From NCBI GenBank assembly GCA_022813675.1, contig CP063375.1, forward strand, positions 1-64,000: a stretch of 64,000 bases of DNA, written 5' to 3'. The notes under the pieces were generated by a model that saw only the letters and a list, made by a program, of their open reading frames with translations, was not told the origin of the DNA and ran no database searches. The translations under genes and the position numbers were made by a program. The first letter of the stretch is position 1. Every line of letters begins with the position of its first letter. This stretch comes from Deferribacteraceae bacterium V6Fe1 (GTDB lineage Bacteria; Chrysiogenota; Deferribacteres; Deferribacterales; Deferrivibrionaceae). Of the stretch, positions 53,807 through 62,831 are shown piece after piece.

Positions 53807-54636
53807 TTTGAAAGCCAGTAAGAAACTGCTCCTGAAGGTATTGGAAGTGTATCAGAACTTATCAAAAGCTCATGACTATTAAAGCTGCCTTTCTTAGTAC
53901 CTATGTAAGAGAAAAGTATATTTTCCAACACTTTTGGCGTAAATCCGGGGGTATGGCAAGAAAGAATAACATATCTACAATTATCGGACATAAGCTGAAC
54001 AACAAGCTCCATAATTTTACCCATATCCTTTTCTATTTTGAATACTTCACCTTTGCTCCCTCTGCCAAAAGTCGGCGGGTCCATCACAAAGCCGTCATAT
54101 TTGTTTCCTCGTTTTACTTCTCTCTTTAAGAATTTAATAACATCATCCGTAATCCATCTTACCCTGTTTATATCAAGCCTATTTAAATTTAAATTTACAT
54201 TCTCTTTCGCCCAGTCATTTATCTTTTGAGAAGCATCCACATGTGTAACAACAGCACCGACAGCAATTCCTGCTATTGTCGCACCACCGGTATAGCCGAA
54301 TAAATTTAAAATTTTATCATCTTTTTTTGAGTTTTTCTCAATCAGCTTCCACGTAGAAATATGCTCCGGGAAAATACCGATATGCCCAAAGTCCGTAAAT
54401 TTTAGTTTGAAAAGATAATTGTGATATTTAACAATCTTATGTTCGACTCTCTTGCCGCTAAACTGCCAAATATTCTTTTCACCTCTGTCAAAAGTGGCAC
54501 CTGCACTGCTCCATACTTTACTATCTTTTCCTTTTGGCCAAAATGCTTGAGCGCAAGGCCTATCTATTATCAAATCTCCAAGCTGTTCAAGTTTTCTCTC
54601 TTCCCCTGAATCCAAAACTTTATAAATATTTTCCAT
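53803..54636 (-). CDS. Class I SAM-dependent methyltransferase (RlmI/RlmK-like)
   Basis: A methyltransferase of 277 residues, probably acting on 23S rRNA. The SAM site is ILNLFGYTGGATIAGIAVG with the acidic end of strand 2 in VTHVDASQK, and motif IV is VMDPPTFGRGSKGE. The region resembles the C-terminal half of RlmI and RlmK, without the N-terminal PUA domain. It is followed by an RluA-type enzyme with overlapping start and stop. The exact target base is not decidable. Confidence 0.85.
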   Translation of the reverse strand: MENIYKVLDSGEERKLEQLGDLIIDRPCAQAFWPKGKDSKVWSSAGATFDRGEKNIWQFSGKRVEHKIVKYHNYLFKLKFTDFGHIGIFPEHISTWKLIEKNSKKDDKILNLFGYTGGATIAGIAVGAVVTHVDASQKINDWAKENVNLNLNRLDINRVRWITDDVIKFLKREVKRGNKYDGFVMDPPTFGRGSKGEVFKIEKDMGKIMELVVQLMSDNCRYVILSCHTPGFTPKVLENILFSYIGTKKGSFNSHELLISSDTLPIPSGAVSYWLSK

Positions 54637-54822
54637 ACATACCCTTCTGTAATTTTTTCAACAACTTCTAACATGTAATGAGTCAATGGGCAAATAATTT
54701 TTATTTTATTTGCATTATTGTGTAAACAACAAACACTATAAAAACAAACTGTATCGTGGTTTAAAACTATTTAGTTGATTTCATAGATTAAACATTTTAT
54801 CATGCTTGAAATGAGGTGATAT

Positions 54823-55446
54823 ATGAAAAAAATAATAATCATTGCTCTTATCGTTCAATTATTTTACGGATGCATGAAAAATGTAAATAATGCCAACTAT
54901 TCCGACATTGTCTTTAACCCTCAAAACAGTTTTTCCAGAGAATTGAAAGCGAAATACACAGACGAATTGAATCAGATAGCTCAAAAACTATCTGAGTATG
55001 GACTAAAAGTCCAACAGGACGGTTTAGGATTTACTAAAGGCTCTACATGCAAAGATTGTATTTATGATGAAGGTGATTTTTGGATGTTTATCTCCCTTGA
55101 GCATGCTTCTGTGGATGCGCAGAAAAACATAAATATCAAAATCAGAGGGATTAATGTCGCCCAAAAAATTGTAAAGGACACCTTTTTTGCACTAAAGGAT
55201 ATCGATTTAAACAAACTTTTGGCGGAAAAAAGTTTTAAGGGCTTTTTAATAAGCGGGACTTACGGAATATATGAAAACATTAACGAAAGAATCAAACCCA
55301 AAAATTATGAAACAGTGGATGTGTATATCCCTAAAAATACGCTTATTCAATACAAAAGCAACAACCTAAATCTAAATGAAATTTTAAATTACTCAAAAGG
55401 TTATGCAGCAAAATTTGGCAGCCAAAATTACGAAAAAGTATTTTAA
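54823..55446 (+). CDS. Uncharacterised lipoprotein
   Basis: A predicted lipoprotein of 207 residues. Signal MKKIIIIALIVQLFYGC gives lipidated Cys17. The mature part is soluble, with a Cys pair in STCKDCIYDEGDFW that could bind metal or form a disulfide. GAGGTGAT precedes the ATG. I recognise no family; the Lys/Asn-rich mature domain shows no repeat. It is monocistronic, ended by a strong hairpin shared with the convergent membrane-protein gene. Confidence 0.72.
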   Translation: MKKIIIIALIVQLFYGCMKNVNNANYSDIVFNPQNSFSRELKAKYTDELNQIAQKLSEYGLKVQQDGLGFTKGSTCKDCIYDEGDFWMFISLEHASVDAQKNINIKIRGINVAQKIVKDTFFALKDIDLNKLLAEKSFKGFLISGTYGIYENINERIKPKNYETVDVYIPKNTLIQYKSNNLNLNEILNYSKGYAAKFGSQNYEKVF

Positions 55447-55447
55447 A

Positions 55448-55472
55448 AAAGAAGGCCTTATCGGCCTTCTTT
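55448..55472. terminator. Bidirectional terminator
   Basis: A 10-bp perfect stem, AAAGAAGGCC with GGCCTTCTTT, with a 5-base TTATC loop and flanking T/A runs. It lies just after the lipoprotein stop and overlaps the last codons of the convergent gene, whose TAA falls in the loop. Confidence 0.85.
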
Positions 55473-56309
55473 CATAATTTTAAACAAATCTATCGGGGTC
55501 ACTCCGATTTGAGCAGCCATATCCTTCATTAAACTTTTTTCATCAAATTTTATCCCCGCCTTTTCGAGGTTGGCAAAAGCCGAATCTTTATCAAGACCAT
55601 ATTCATTGATTACACTTAAAATACTCTTTTTGCCCAATCCTGAGCCTTCGGCAGGTATCTTCTCTTCAATCTTAGAAATTTCAGGTTTTACTTCATCTAC
55701 ATCTGCCTCAATTTTGGCATCTTTAATTAAAAGGTAAATATCTTGGGGAGTTTTGTTATTTTTATTGGCAATCTGCAACAAAGTTTCATTTTCATTGTCA
55801 TATTTAATGGCATTTTTATTTAAAATTTCTTTTACCTTTTTAATATCCAAGCCCATTTTTTTAGCAAAATTTTTAAGCCCTACAAGCTCAGCATGCCCAA
55901 AAGGTGGTTCGCCATATTTGTCAGCCCAATAGTCATCCACATCGGACTGCCATATATAAAGGTCGCTAAAAGGGGAAGTTTTATAATATGCACCCATAAA
56001 AACAGCCGCAGTTATTATTAAAGCTACAACGAAATTCGGCGTAAACAATACAAAATTTTTAGCTTTGTTTTTCAAATACTGCATTATAGCTTTCCAGTTA
56101 AGATAGATATGTAAAATTGAAAAGATAAGAAATAACAGAGACGTTGCAGTGTGTAGCTCGCCGTACTGACTTTTGGTAAGTCCCAAAAGTTGCCACCCTC
56201 CCCAATATGCAACCCTCCCTTCAGGTACTATGATTAGAATAAGACCGGTGTAACACATAACTAAAAACGACAACAACGTTGTCAAAGATACAATTTTTCT
56301 AAAACTCAT
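55458..56309 (-). CDS. DUF4405-like membrane protein with repeated helical tail
   Basis: A membrane protein of 283 residues. Three to four helices (about 8-30, 52-75, 90-112) resemble the DUF4405 group, with paired histidines in ELHTATSLLFLIFSILHIYLN that could hold heme b. The soluble tail contains two similar units, about 148-205 (LKNFAKKMGLDIKKVKEILNK ... TPQDIYLLIK) and about 235-280 (INEYGLDKDSAFANLEKAGI ... TPIDLFKIMK). Function unknown; a quinone- or heme-linked role is an inference. Its last codons lie inside the terminator hairpin. Confidence 0.7.
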   Translation of the reverse strand: MSFRKIVSLTTLLSFLVMCYTGLILIIVPEGRVAYWGGWQLLGLTKSQYGELHTATSLLFLIFSILHIYLNWKAIMQYLKNKAKNFVLFTPNFVVALIITAAVFMGAYYKTSPFSDLYIWQSDVDDYWADKYGEPPFGHAELVGLKNFAKKMGLDIKKVKEILNKNAIKYDNENETLLQIANKNNKTPQDIYLLIKDAKIEADVDEVKPEISKIEEKIPAEGSGLGKKSILSVINEYGLDKDSAFANLEKAGIKFDEKSLMKDMAAQIGVTPIDLFKIMKEGR

Positions 56310-56482
56310 ACTTAACGCCTCCTTAAATTAGTTAACCTGAAAATGAGCAAAACCTATACCAAATATCATACTTTGAATTTATCACAGTTTTTATATATTG
56401 GCCGTATAAATTTTACACAATAAGTAACAAAGTTACACACAAAATTATAGCTTTATTTAGCTTAATAAGCTATTATTTTAAC

Positions 56483-57583
56483 ATGAAATCAGCTTTAAAT
56501 AGGATGCTAACATCTTTTTTACTTTCCGTGCATTATTTTAATAAAAACAACCTTATTCTCAATGCAGGCGCACTTACATTTTACTTTATTATATCTCTCG
56601 TCCCCGTATTTTTGCTGATTCTGACAATCTCAAACATTATTGCCATCTCAAACGAAGAAATTATTTTCAATATCCTCAACTCAATGAAAAATCTAAATGA
56701 AGAAGCTATTTCATTTTTTTATAAAATAATTGCCAATTCTAAAAATATAAATATTTTCTCTTTTGGGATTTCGGGCATTGTCTCAATTTTGTTAACATCT
56801 TTGTTATTTTCAAAAAGTCTGAACATCTCTTTTGTAAAAATTATGGACATAAAGCAGAAAAAAATAGCGGGGATATTAGTCCCTTTCTTGCTAAATATAT
56901 CAGGACTTGCAATCTTATTGACTGCACTTTTTCTAAAAGTCGGACTTTTACTCGTCCATAAATTACTTTTTAAATATGTAAATATTGATTTGGGCTATAT
57001 CGTCACAATCTTAACCAACCTTCTTTTAGCACCTAAACTACTGGTCTTTATAATAATTTTTCTCAGTTATTATTTCTTGTCCGGCAGAAAATTTTCATTT
57101 AAAATCTCATTTTTTATGGCCGTGTTATTCTCATTTACGGTTTATCTGCTTAACAGGCTTTATTTTGTCTTTATAAGCATAAATTACTATAAGGCAATCT
57201 ATGGGCAAATAGGGCTATTAATTTTTAGCCTTTACTGGCTCTATTTTATATTTATTTTCTATCTATTTTTTGTGCAGTTTGGAGCTTGTCTGACAGATTT
57301 CAAAATTTATACTACCAAATTTTGGATACAAAAGGGGAGAAAATTAAACAAACTATACAATAAGATTTTTCCAAAAAACTTGGATGAAAATTTTTTGTCG
57401 ATAGAAGATAAAGAAGACATCTTAAAACTTAAAGAAAACAGTTTTTTAATAGTCGAAGGATATATTAAGATTAAATATAATGGTAAGACAATACTCAAAC
57501 AAGCCGGAGATGTGGTAAAAATCGACAATGACAATATAGATAAAGTTGCAGATATCGCAAATTTGCAGGTTATCTGCTTATAG
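56483..57583 (+). CDS. YihY/BrkB family inner-membrane protein
   Basis: A membrane protein of 366 residues with about six helices in the first 270. It has the YihY pattern: NNLILNAGALTFYFIISLVP near residue 20, IYGQIGLLIFSLYWLYFIF near 245 and GACLTDF. The C-terminal 90 residues are soluble and Lys-rich. Despite older names (ribonuclease BN, virulence factor BrkB) the function is unclear. It converges on the ABC ATPase gene with a 14-base overlap. Confidence 0.87.
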   Translation: MKSALNRMLTSFLLSVHYFNKNNLILNAGALTFYFIISLVPVFLLILTISNIIAISNEEIIFNILNSMKNLNEEAISFFYKIIANSKNINIFSFGISGIVSILLTSLLFSKSLNISFVKIMDIKQKKIAGILVPFLLNISGLAILLTALFLKVGLLLVHKLLFKYVNIDLGYIVTILTNLLLAPKLLVFIIIFLSYYFLSGRKFSFKISFFMAVLFSFTVYLLNRLYFVFISINYYKAIYGQIGLLIFSLYWLYFIFIFYLFFVQFGACLTDFKIYTTKFWIQKGRKLNKLYNKIFPKNLDENFLSIEDKEDILKLKENSFLIVEGYIKIKYNGKTILKQAGDVVKIDNDNIDKVADIANLQVICL

Positions 57584-58514
57584 GATTAAAGCACTTATAA
57601 TTATTTTCAAATATAGGTTTTCTACTACCGCAAATCTCAAGTTTTCTTGGACATCTGTCATAGAAAATACACTTGTTATCATAAATATCGGTATTATACG
57701 TAATTTCACCGGGGATTGTTGTCAACATATCCTTCTTATCTTCGAGCGTAGGGATACAGCTATTTAAGAGCTCAGTATAAGGATGTCTGAATTTTTTTAT
57801 TTTCAAATCTTTCTTGCTAACTATTTCCAACACTTCTCCTGCATAAATCACCGCAACCCTGTCTGCAATATTACTAATCAGATTAAGGTCATGAGTTATA
57901 AAAAGTATACTTAAATCATAAGTGTCATTAAGATTTTTCAACAAATTTATAATACTTGGCTGCACGGTGACATCAAGAGCAGTGGTAGGCTCATCTGCTA
58001 TTAAAATTTCCGGATTGGTAGCAAGGGCAAGCGCTATCATTACCCTCTGATTCATCCCACCGCTTAAATTGTGGGGATAACTGTCAAGACGCTGCTCAGG
58101 CTGGTCAATTTCGACCTTTTTAAGCAACTCTATTGCAATCTTCTTTGCTTCGGCTTTATTTATATGGGGATTTGAATTTCTTATGGTTTCGATTATTTGA
58201 TTTTTGATTGTAAAAACGGGATTGAGGCAAGATGCAGGGTTTTGAAAAATCATGGAAATCTTTTTGCCACGGAACATATGGACATTCTTTTTATCAATTA
58301 CTGTGCCATCAAAAATTATATCTCCCGATACTTTTTTAATAGGAAAAGCAGTCAGCCCCAAAACAGTTTTCCCGAGGACGGTTTTCCCGCTTCCCGATTC
58401 ACCCACAAGACCTAAAATCTCACCACCATCAATAGTCAGGGAAATATTTCTCAAAATATGAATTCTTTTATTGATATTTTCCAAAATTACATTTAAATTT
58501 CTTACTTCCAACAT
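57570..58514 (-). CDS. Peptide ABC transporter ATPase (DppD/OppD-type), orphan
   Basis: An ATPase of 314 residues for a peptide or nickel importer. Walker A GESGSGKT, signature LSGGMNQRV, Walker B ILIADEPTTALDVT and H-loop ITHDL are present, and the cysteines CIFYDRCPRKLEICG in the oligo_HPY tail are typical for the family. I chose the ATG at 58514, which starts MLEVRNLNVIL; the longer frame begins inside the divergent gene region. No permeases or binding protein are adjacent; the set at 26450-29893 lacks ATPases and may use this one. Confidence 0.9.
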   Translation of the reverse strand: MLEVRNLNVILENINKRIHILRNISLTIDGGEILGLVGESGSGKTVLGKTVLGLTAFPIKKVSGDIIFDGTVIDKKNVHMFRGKKISMIFQNPASCLNPVFTIKNQIIETIRNSNPHINKAEAKKIAIELLKKVEIDQPEQRLDSYPHNLSGGMNQRVMIALALATNPEILIADEPTTALDVTVQPSIINLLKNLNDTYDLSILFITHDLNLISNIADRVAVIYAGEVLEIVSKKDLKIKKFRHPYTELLNSCIPTLEDKKDMLTTIPGEITYNTDIYDNKCIFYDRCPRKLEICGSRKPIFENNYKCFNPISR

Positions 58515-58564
58515 AGCAGAAAATAATATTTGAAAAAAATAAGAATGTCCATAGATTAAATTAC

Positions 58565-59110
58565 ATGACAAAAGCACTGATTTTTAATGATATATTTATA
58601 AATAACAATAAATTGGCAAAAATTTTGTCACCTTATTTTGAGTTTGAAATTTATGATAGACAAGAAAATATAAACCGCTTCCAGTGTCTAATTGGAATTG
58701 GAAGCGGTTGTTTCCAACTACTTGAAAAAGCCGAACAAAATAAATTTAAAAAGGATATCTTTCTGATTTCATGCTATCTTGATTTTGACAGGTTTTTGCA
58801 TTGGACACCGCAAGCAAGCCACGAAGAAATTGCCCTGAAGATAGGTATTGATAATGATATTGTTGACAAAAACTACTGTTTATCAAAGCTTGCGGGAAGA
58901 AAGTATTTTCTTGATAAGGATAAATTTAAATGCAGATTTCATTTAATTTATAGCCTTGATAACAAGATGTTTGACACAAACGATGCATTGAAGATTGTAG
59001 ATTTAATAGATTATCCAAGACTGCACGTCTTTGAAGAAGGCGGGTTTGCACCTATATTAAAATTTCCGGAGTATATCTCAAATCTAATTTCCGGGGAGTG
59101 TAAAGAATGA
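58565..59110 (+). CDS. Uncharacterised protein upstream of dnaG
   Basis: A cytosolic protein of 181 residues that I do not recognise. A central CLIGIGSGCFQLLEKA and a terminal HVFEEGGFAPILKFPEYI recall the nucleophile-elbow and catalytic-His regions of small alpha/beta hydrolases (BioH/BioG-like), but the canonical GxSxG spacing is not met. No signal peptide or membrane segment. Its stop overlaps the dnaG ATG by 4 bases, so it belongs to the dnaG-rpoD operon. Confidence 0.7.
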   Translation: MTKALIFNDIFINNNKLAKILSPYFEFEIYDRQENINRFQCLIGIGSGCFQLLEKAEQNKFKKDIFLISCYLDFDRFLHWTPQASHEEIALKIGIDNDIVDKNYCLSKLAGRKYFLDKDKFKCRFHLIYSLDNKMFDTNDALKIVDLIDYPRLHVFEEGGFAPILKFPEYISNLISGECKE

Positions 59111-60810
59111 TTCCTGACAGTGTAAGGGAAGAAATTTTAGAAAGAGTAAACATATTGGAGCTTATTGGTCAATATGTGGAGCTTAAAAAAAGCGGCAAAA
59201 ACTACATGGGGTTATGCCCGTTTCACCATGAAAAAACACCCTCTTTCAGTGTCAGTGAAGACAAAGGTTTGTTTCATTGTTTTGGGTGCGGAGCATCCGG
59301 AAATTCCATAGGATTTATAATGAAAATTCATAATTTTGATTTTGTCGAAGCCCTGGAATTTTTGGGTGAAAAATATGGAATAGAAGTCAGAAAAGAAGAG
59401 GTAAAAGGGAAAAAAGAGTTTCTAAGCATAAATGAATTCATCGTCAAAGAGGCAAAAAAGGCACTTTTTAGCTCAAAGAATAAAGTTGCACTTGATTATC
59501 TGCTTGGGAGAAATTTTAACACAGACACCATAGATGAATTTGACATCGGTTACATCCCTGAAGATTTTAACATAAATTACCTTTTAAAAAATTTTTCAAA
59601 AAATGAACTGTTTGACAGCGGAAACTTCTTTAGTAAGCAGGGGGCTTTGAAATTAAGATTTGAAGGAAGATTAATAATTCCCATAAAAAACGAATCAGGA
59701 AAAGTTGTGGGATTTTCAGGCAGAAGTCTTGATGGCACTATGCCAAAATATGTCAACTCTCCCGAGTCAAAGTTTTTTAAAAAGAGGGAGCTGCTTTATA
59801 ACCTAAATCTTGCCAAGCAACATATAAAAGAAAAAAATCAGTCAATCATAGTAGAGGGCTTTTTTGATGTAATAAGGCTTTATAAACATGGCTTTAAAAA
59901 TGTGGTTTCCCCTATGGGGACCTCCTTTACAAAGGAGCAGACGGCAATTTTAAAGAGATTCTCAGACGAAGGGGTAATAATATTTGATGGGGATGATGCG
60001 GGCATAAATGCCTCATTCAGAGCAATAGATAACTGTATCGCGTCTAATTTTTTTCCAAATGTAGTGTTTTTGCCAAAAGGGGAAGACCCTGACTCTATGC
60101 TTGATAAAAATGAAGATGAATTCAAAAAACTATTGCAAAAAAAGAAAGATATCCTAATTTTCCTTTTTACGCAAATGTATAAAAAATCGATAACAAATAA
60201 CCAAAGAAGGCAAAATTTAATGGATTTATACAAAAAGATTCAAAAGATAAATGACCCTTACAATCGCAATCACTACGAAGAAGAGTTGGCCAAAGTATTC
60301 AATATTGACAAAAGTATTCTTGAAGCCGAAGTAAAATCAAAACCATTGTTCAAAAAACAAAGTGACCCTAAAAATAGTAATATGTCATATATTTGCGAAG
60401 AAGAATTTATAACCTCACTTTTTAATCTTTCAGAGGATATTATTGATAACCTCATTAGCGACATTACTGAAGAAATGTTTGCAAATCAAAAAAATCGAAT
60501 TATTTTTAAAAAAGTTGTTGAAATTTTGCACAAAGATGGTAATATCGCTGTTCTTTTCAATGATATTGAACACGGGGAAATATTAGCCAACATGACTGCG
60601 AGAATGGACAGTAATACTGATTCCTACAAAAGTGCTTTGATAAATAAATATAAAATAATTAACAACTTTCTTGACCGTGAACGAAAGAGACTTATTAACC
60701 ACCTTTCTACAAACAAATTGGATGAAAAAGAGTCAATTAAAATTCTTAAAGACATACAAGATATCTTGGCAAGACAAAAACACGTAAATGCCAAACTTTC
60801 GGAGGTTTAA
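59107..60810 (+). CDS. dnaG: DNA primase
   Basis: Makes RNA primers at the replication fork; 567 residues. The CHC2 zinc finger is CPFHHEKTPSFSVSEDK ... CFGCGASG (about 38-66). The TOPRIM core has IIVEGFFDVIRLYKHG and VIIFDGDDAG (about 245-300). The DnaB-binding C-terminus (about 430-567) is short and divergent, as often in this part of the tree. ATGA overlap with the preceding gene; rpoD follows 3 bases later after a GGAGG. This dnaG-rpoD order is widespread. Confidence 0.96.
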   Translation: MIPDSVREEILERVNILELIGQYVELKKSGKNYMGLCPFHHEKTPSFSVSEDKGLFHCFGCGASGNSIGFIMKIHNFDFVEALEFLGEKYGIEVRKEEVKGKKEFLSINEFIVKEAKKALFSSKNKVALDYLLGRNFNTDTIDEFDIGYIPEDFNINYLLKNFSKNELFDSGNFFSKQGALKLRFEGRLIIPIKNESGKVVGFSGRSLDGTMPKYVNSPESKFFKKRELLYNLNLAKQHIKEKNQSIIVEGFFDVIRLYKHGFKNVVSPMGTSFTKEQTAILKRFSDEGVIIFDGDDAGINASFRAIDNCIASNFFPNVVFLPKGEDPDSMLDKNEDEFKKLLQKKKDILIFLFTQMYKKSITNNQRRQNLMDLYKKIQKINDPYNRNHYEEELAKVFNIDKSILEAEVKSKPLFKKQSDPKNSNMSYICEEEFITSLFNLSEDIIDNLISDITEEMFANQKNRIIFKKVVEILHKDGNIAVLFNDIEHGEILANMTARMDSNTDSYKSALINKYKIINNFLDRERKRLINHLSTNKLDEKESIKILKDIQDILARQKHVNAKLSEV

Positions 60811-60813
60811 CTT

Positions 60814-62616
60814 ATGGCAAAAAAGATTAAAATCCCTGAAGTAAAACAATTAATAGCTTTAGGGAAAGAGAACGGATTTATAACTTTTGATGAAATTAAT
60901 GAAATTTTACCTGAAGATGTATTAACCTCTGAGCTTTTGGATGAAGTAATGATGCTTCTTGCACAGCTTAAAATTGATGTAATTGACAACAAAAATAAAA
61001 AAAGCTCCATATTTACACCTCCGGATGAAGATGATGAGGATGCTGACTCAGATTTGGTAAGCGACGATGAAGAAGTTGAAAAAGAATCTCTTGCCACCGA
61101 TGACCCGGTAAGGCTTTACTTAAGAGAAATGGGAAATATCCCACTGTTAAGCAGAGAGGAAGAGGTAGAAGTCGCCAAAGAAATAGAAGAAGGGCAAAAA
61201 AAGGTAATAAAAAGTGTTTTATCCTTTCCGATGACTGCCCAAGAGATTATGGACATAGCTGAAAACATTAAAAACGGCGAAATGAGATTGAAAGACATTA
61301 TAAACCTTGATGACGATTTGGATTTGGAAAGCTCTGATATAGATTTTGAAGAGATGGAAGAGGACGAAATTAAGCTTTACAAGGATGAAAAAGAGGCTCA
61401 GATAAGGGCTCAATATGTCACTATATTAGAAGATATAGTGGAAAAGCTTAGAGCCAATATGACAAAAATCAAAAAAATGAAATCATCAAATATCAGTATC
61501 GACAATATACTTACATTAAAACAAGAAGTAAATGAAACCATAGAGGAGATTGCAACTAACCTATTAAATATTAAAGTAAATTATAATAGAATATGCGAAA
61601 TAGCCAATCAAATAAAATCTACCTATGAAGATATAAAAGATGCAGAATCTTCAGCGGTCAGAGTTTTAAGTATATTAAAATTCTCAAAAGATGAAGATAT
61701 TACTGAAATAACTACCGAAGCCGCGCAAGAAAAAGCGAAAAGCATGGGGCTTTCAAAAAGAGATACTGACCTTCTTTTGAAAAAATTGGACGAATCGAAA
61801 AAGACCATAGAAAACAAACTGAAAAGTCTTGGCTTTGATAAGACAGAGCTTGAAGTGATTTATGAAAGCCTTATAGAAGGTGAAAGAGATGCCGCTGAGG
61901 CAAAATCAAAATTAATCGAAGCAAATTTGAGATTGGTTGTAAGCATTGCCAAAAAATATACTAACAGAGGGCTGCAATTTTTAGACCTGATACAGGAAGG
62001 AAATATCGGCCTTATGAAAGCGGTTGAAAAGTTTGAGTATCAGAGAGGTTATAAATTTTCCACATATGCTACATGGTGGATAAGACAAGCTATCACAAGG
62101 GCTATAGCAGATCAAGCAAGGACTATCAGAATACCGGTTCATATGATTGAAACCATCAATAAAATGCTTAAAATACAAAGACAGCTTCATATCGAGACAG
62201 GTAGAGAACCAACCCCTGAAGAGATTGCAGAAAAGATGGAGATACCGGTTGATAAGGTTAAAAAAGTTTTAAAAATTGCTAAAGAACCTGTATCCCTTGA
62301 AACCCCTATTGGTGAAGATGAAGATAGTAATCTTGGGGACTTTATTGAAGACAAAAAAGCAAAAAATCCTCTTGATGAAGTTACATACTTGAAACTAAAA
62401 GAAAATACAAAACATATATTAGACACTCTGTCGCCAAGAGAAGCAAGTGTATTAAGGCTTAGATTTGGTATAGACTGCCCGTCTGACCACACTCTTGAAG
62501 AGGTAGGAAAAAGATTTAACGTAACAAGGGAAAGGATAAGACAGATTGAGGCAAAGGCTCTTAGAAAGCTTAGACACCCTACAAGAAGCAGAATATTAAA
62601 GACTTTCTTTGAGTAG
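60814..62616 (+). CDS. rpoD: Primary sigma factor RpoD
   Basis: The housekeeping sigma-70 subunit, 600 residues. Region 1.1 lies at the start, region 1.2 at [22 protein letters not shown] (about 93-115), and a non-conserved region of about 230 residues follows. Region 2 ([19 protein letters not shown] ... [14 protein letters not shown]) spans about 370-430, then region 3, and region 4 with the closing helix-turn-helix [26 protein letters not shown]. It supports the TTGACA/TATAAT promoters noted in the window. Cotranscribed with dnaG. Confidence 0.97.
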   Translation: MAKKIKIPEVKQLIALGKENGFITFDEINEILPEDVLTSELLDEVMMLLAQLKIDVIDNKNKKSSIFTPPDEDDEDADSDLVSDDEEVEKESLATDDPVRLYLREMGNIPLLSREEEVEVAKEIEEGQKKVIKSVLSFPMTAQEIMDIAENIKNGEMRLKDIINLDDDLDLESSDIDFEEMEEDEIKLYKDEKEAQIRAQYVTILEDIVEKLRANMTKIKKMKSSNISIDNILTLKQEVNETIEEIATNLLNIKVNYNRICEIANQIKSTYEDIKDAESSAVRVLSILKFSKDEDITEITTEAAQEKAKSMGLSKRDTDLLLKKLDESKKTIENKLKSLGFDKTELEVIYESLIEGERDAAEAKSKLIEANLRLVVSIAKKYTNRGLQFLDLIQEGNIGLMKAVEKFEYQRGYKFSTYATWWIRQAITRAIADQARTIRIPVHMIETINKMLKIQRQLHIETGREPTPEEIAEKMEIPVDKVKKVLKIAKEPVSLETPIGEDEDSNLGDFIEDKKAKNPLDEVTYLKLKENTKHILDTLSPREASVLRLRFGIDCPSDHTLEEVGKRFNVTRERIRQIEAKALRKLRHPTRSRILKTFFE

Positions 62617-62669
62617 AGTAAGTTTTTGTAATTTGGTTTAAAAAATGTTATAATTTAGAGAAAAATTAG

Positions 62670-62700
62670 TTGACAATTATAAAAAAAATATTAATATAAC
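62670..62700 (+). promoter_or_regulatory. Promoter of the CAT-anticodon tRNA
   Basis: A perfect TTGACA at 62670-62675. The -10 is either TAATAT (62692-62697, 16-base spacer) or TATAAC (62695-62700, 19 bases). The tRNA 5' end is at 62717. Confidence 0.5.
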
Positions 62701-62716
62701 ACTCCGTTTTTCGGAA

Positions 62717-62790
62717 GGGCCAATAGCTCAGTTGGCTAGAGCCACCGGCTCATAACCGGTAGGTCCCAGGTTCGATTCCTGGTTGGCCCA
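62717..62790 (+). tRNA. tRNA with CAT anticodon (elongator Met or Ile2)
   Basis: Acceptor GGGCCAA pairs with TTGGCCC, with discriminator A. The D arm is GCTC/GAGC. The anticodon stem ACCGG/CCGGT has loop CTCATAA. The T arm is CCAGG-TTCGATT-CCTGG. It has a paired first acceptor position and lacks the three G-C pairs of an initiator, so it is an elongator Met or a lysidine-modified Ile2 tRNA; sequence alone does not decide. CCA is not encoded. Confidence 0.93.
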
Positions 62791-62831
62791 TTTTTTGAGT
62801 CACAATTAAAGTCGACTCATTTTGGATTGAT

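Noticed and set aside
54637-54822. Small RNA or riboswitch in the gap before the lipoprotein
   Set aside because: AT-rich sequence without a stable hairpin or a known aptamer motif.
62717-62790. Initiator tRNA-Met
   Set aside because: The first acceptor pair is intact and the anticodon stem lacks the three consecutive G-C pairs next to the loop.
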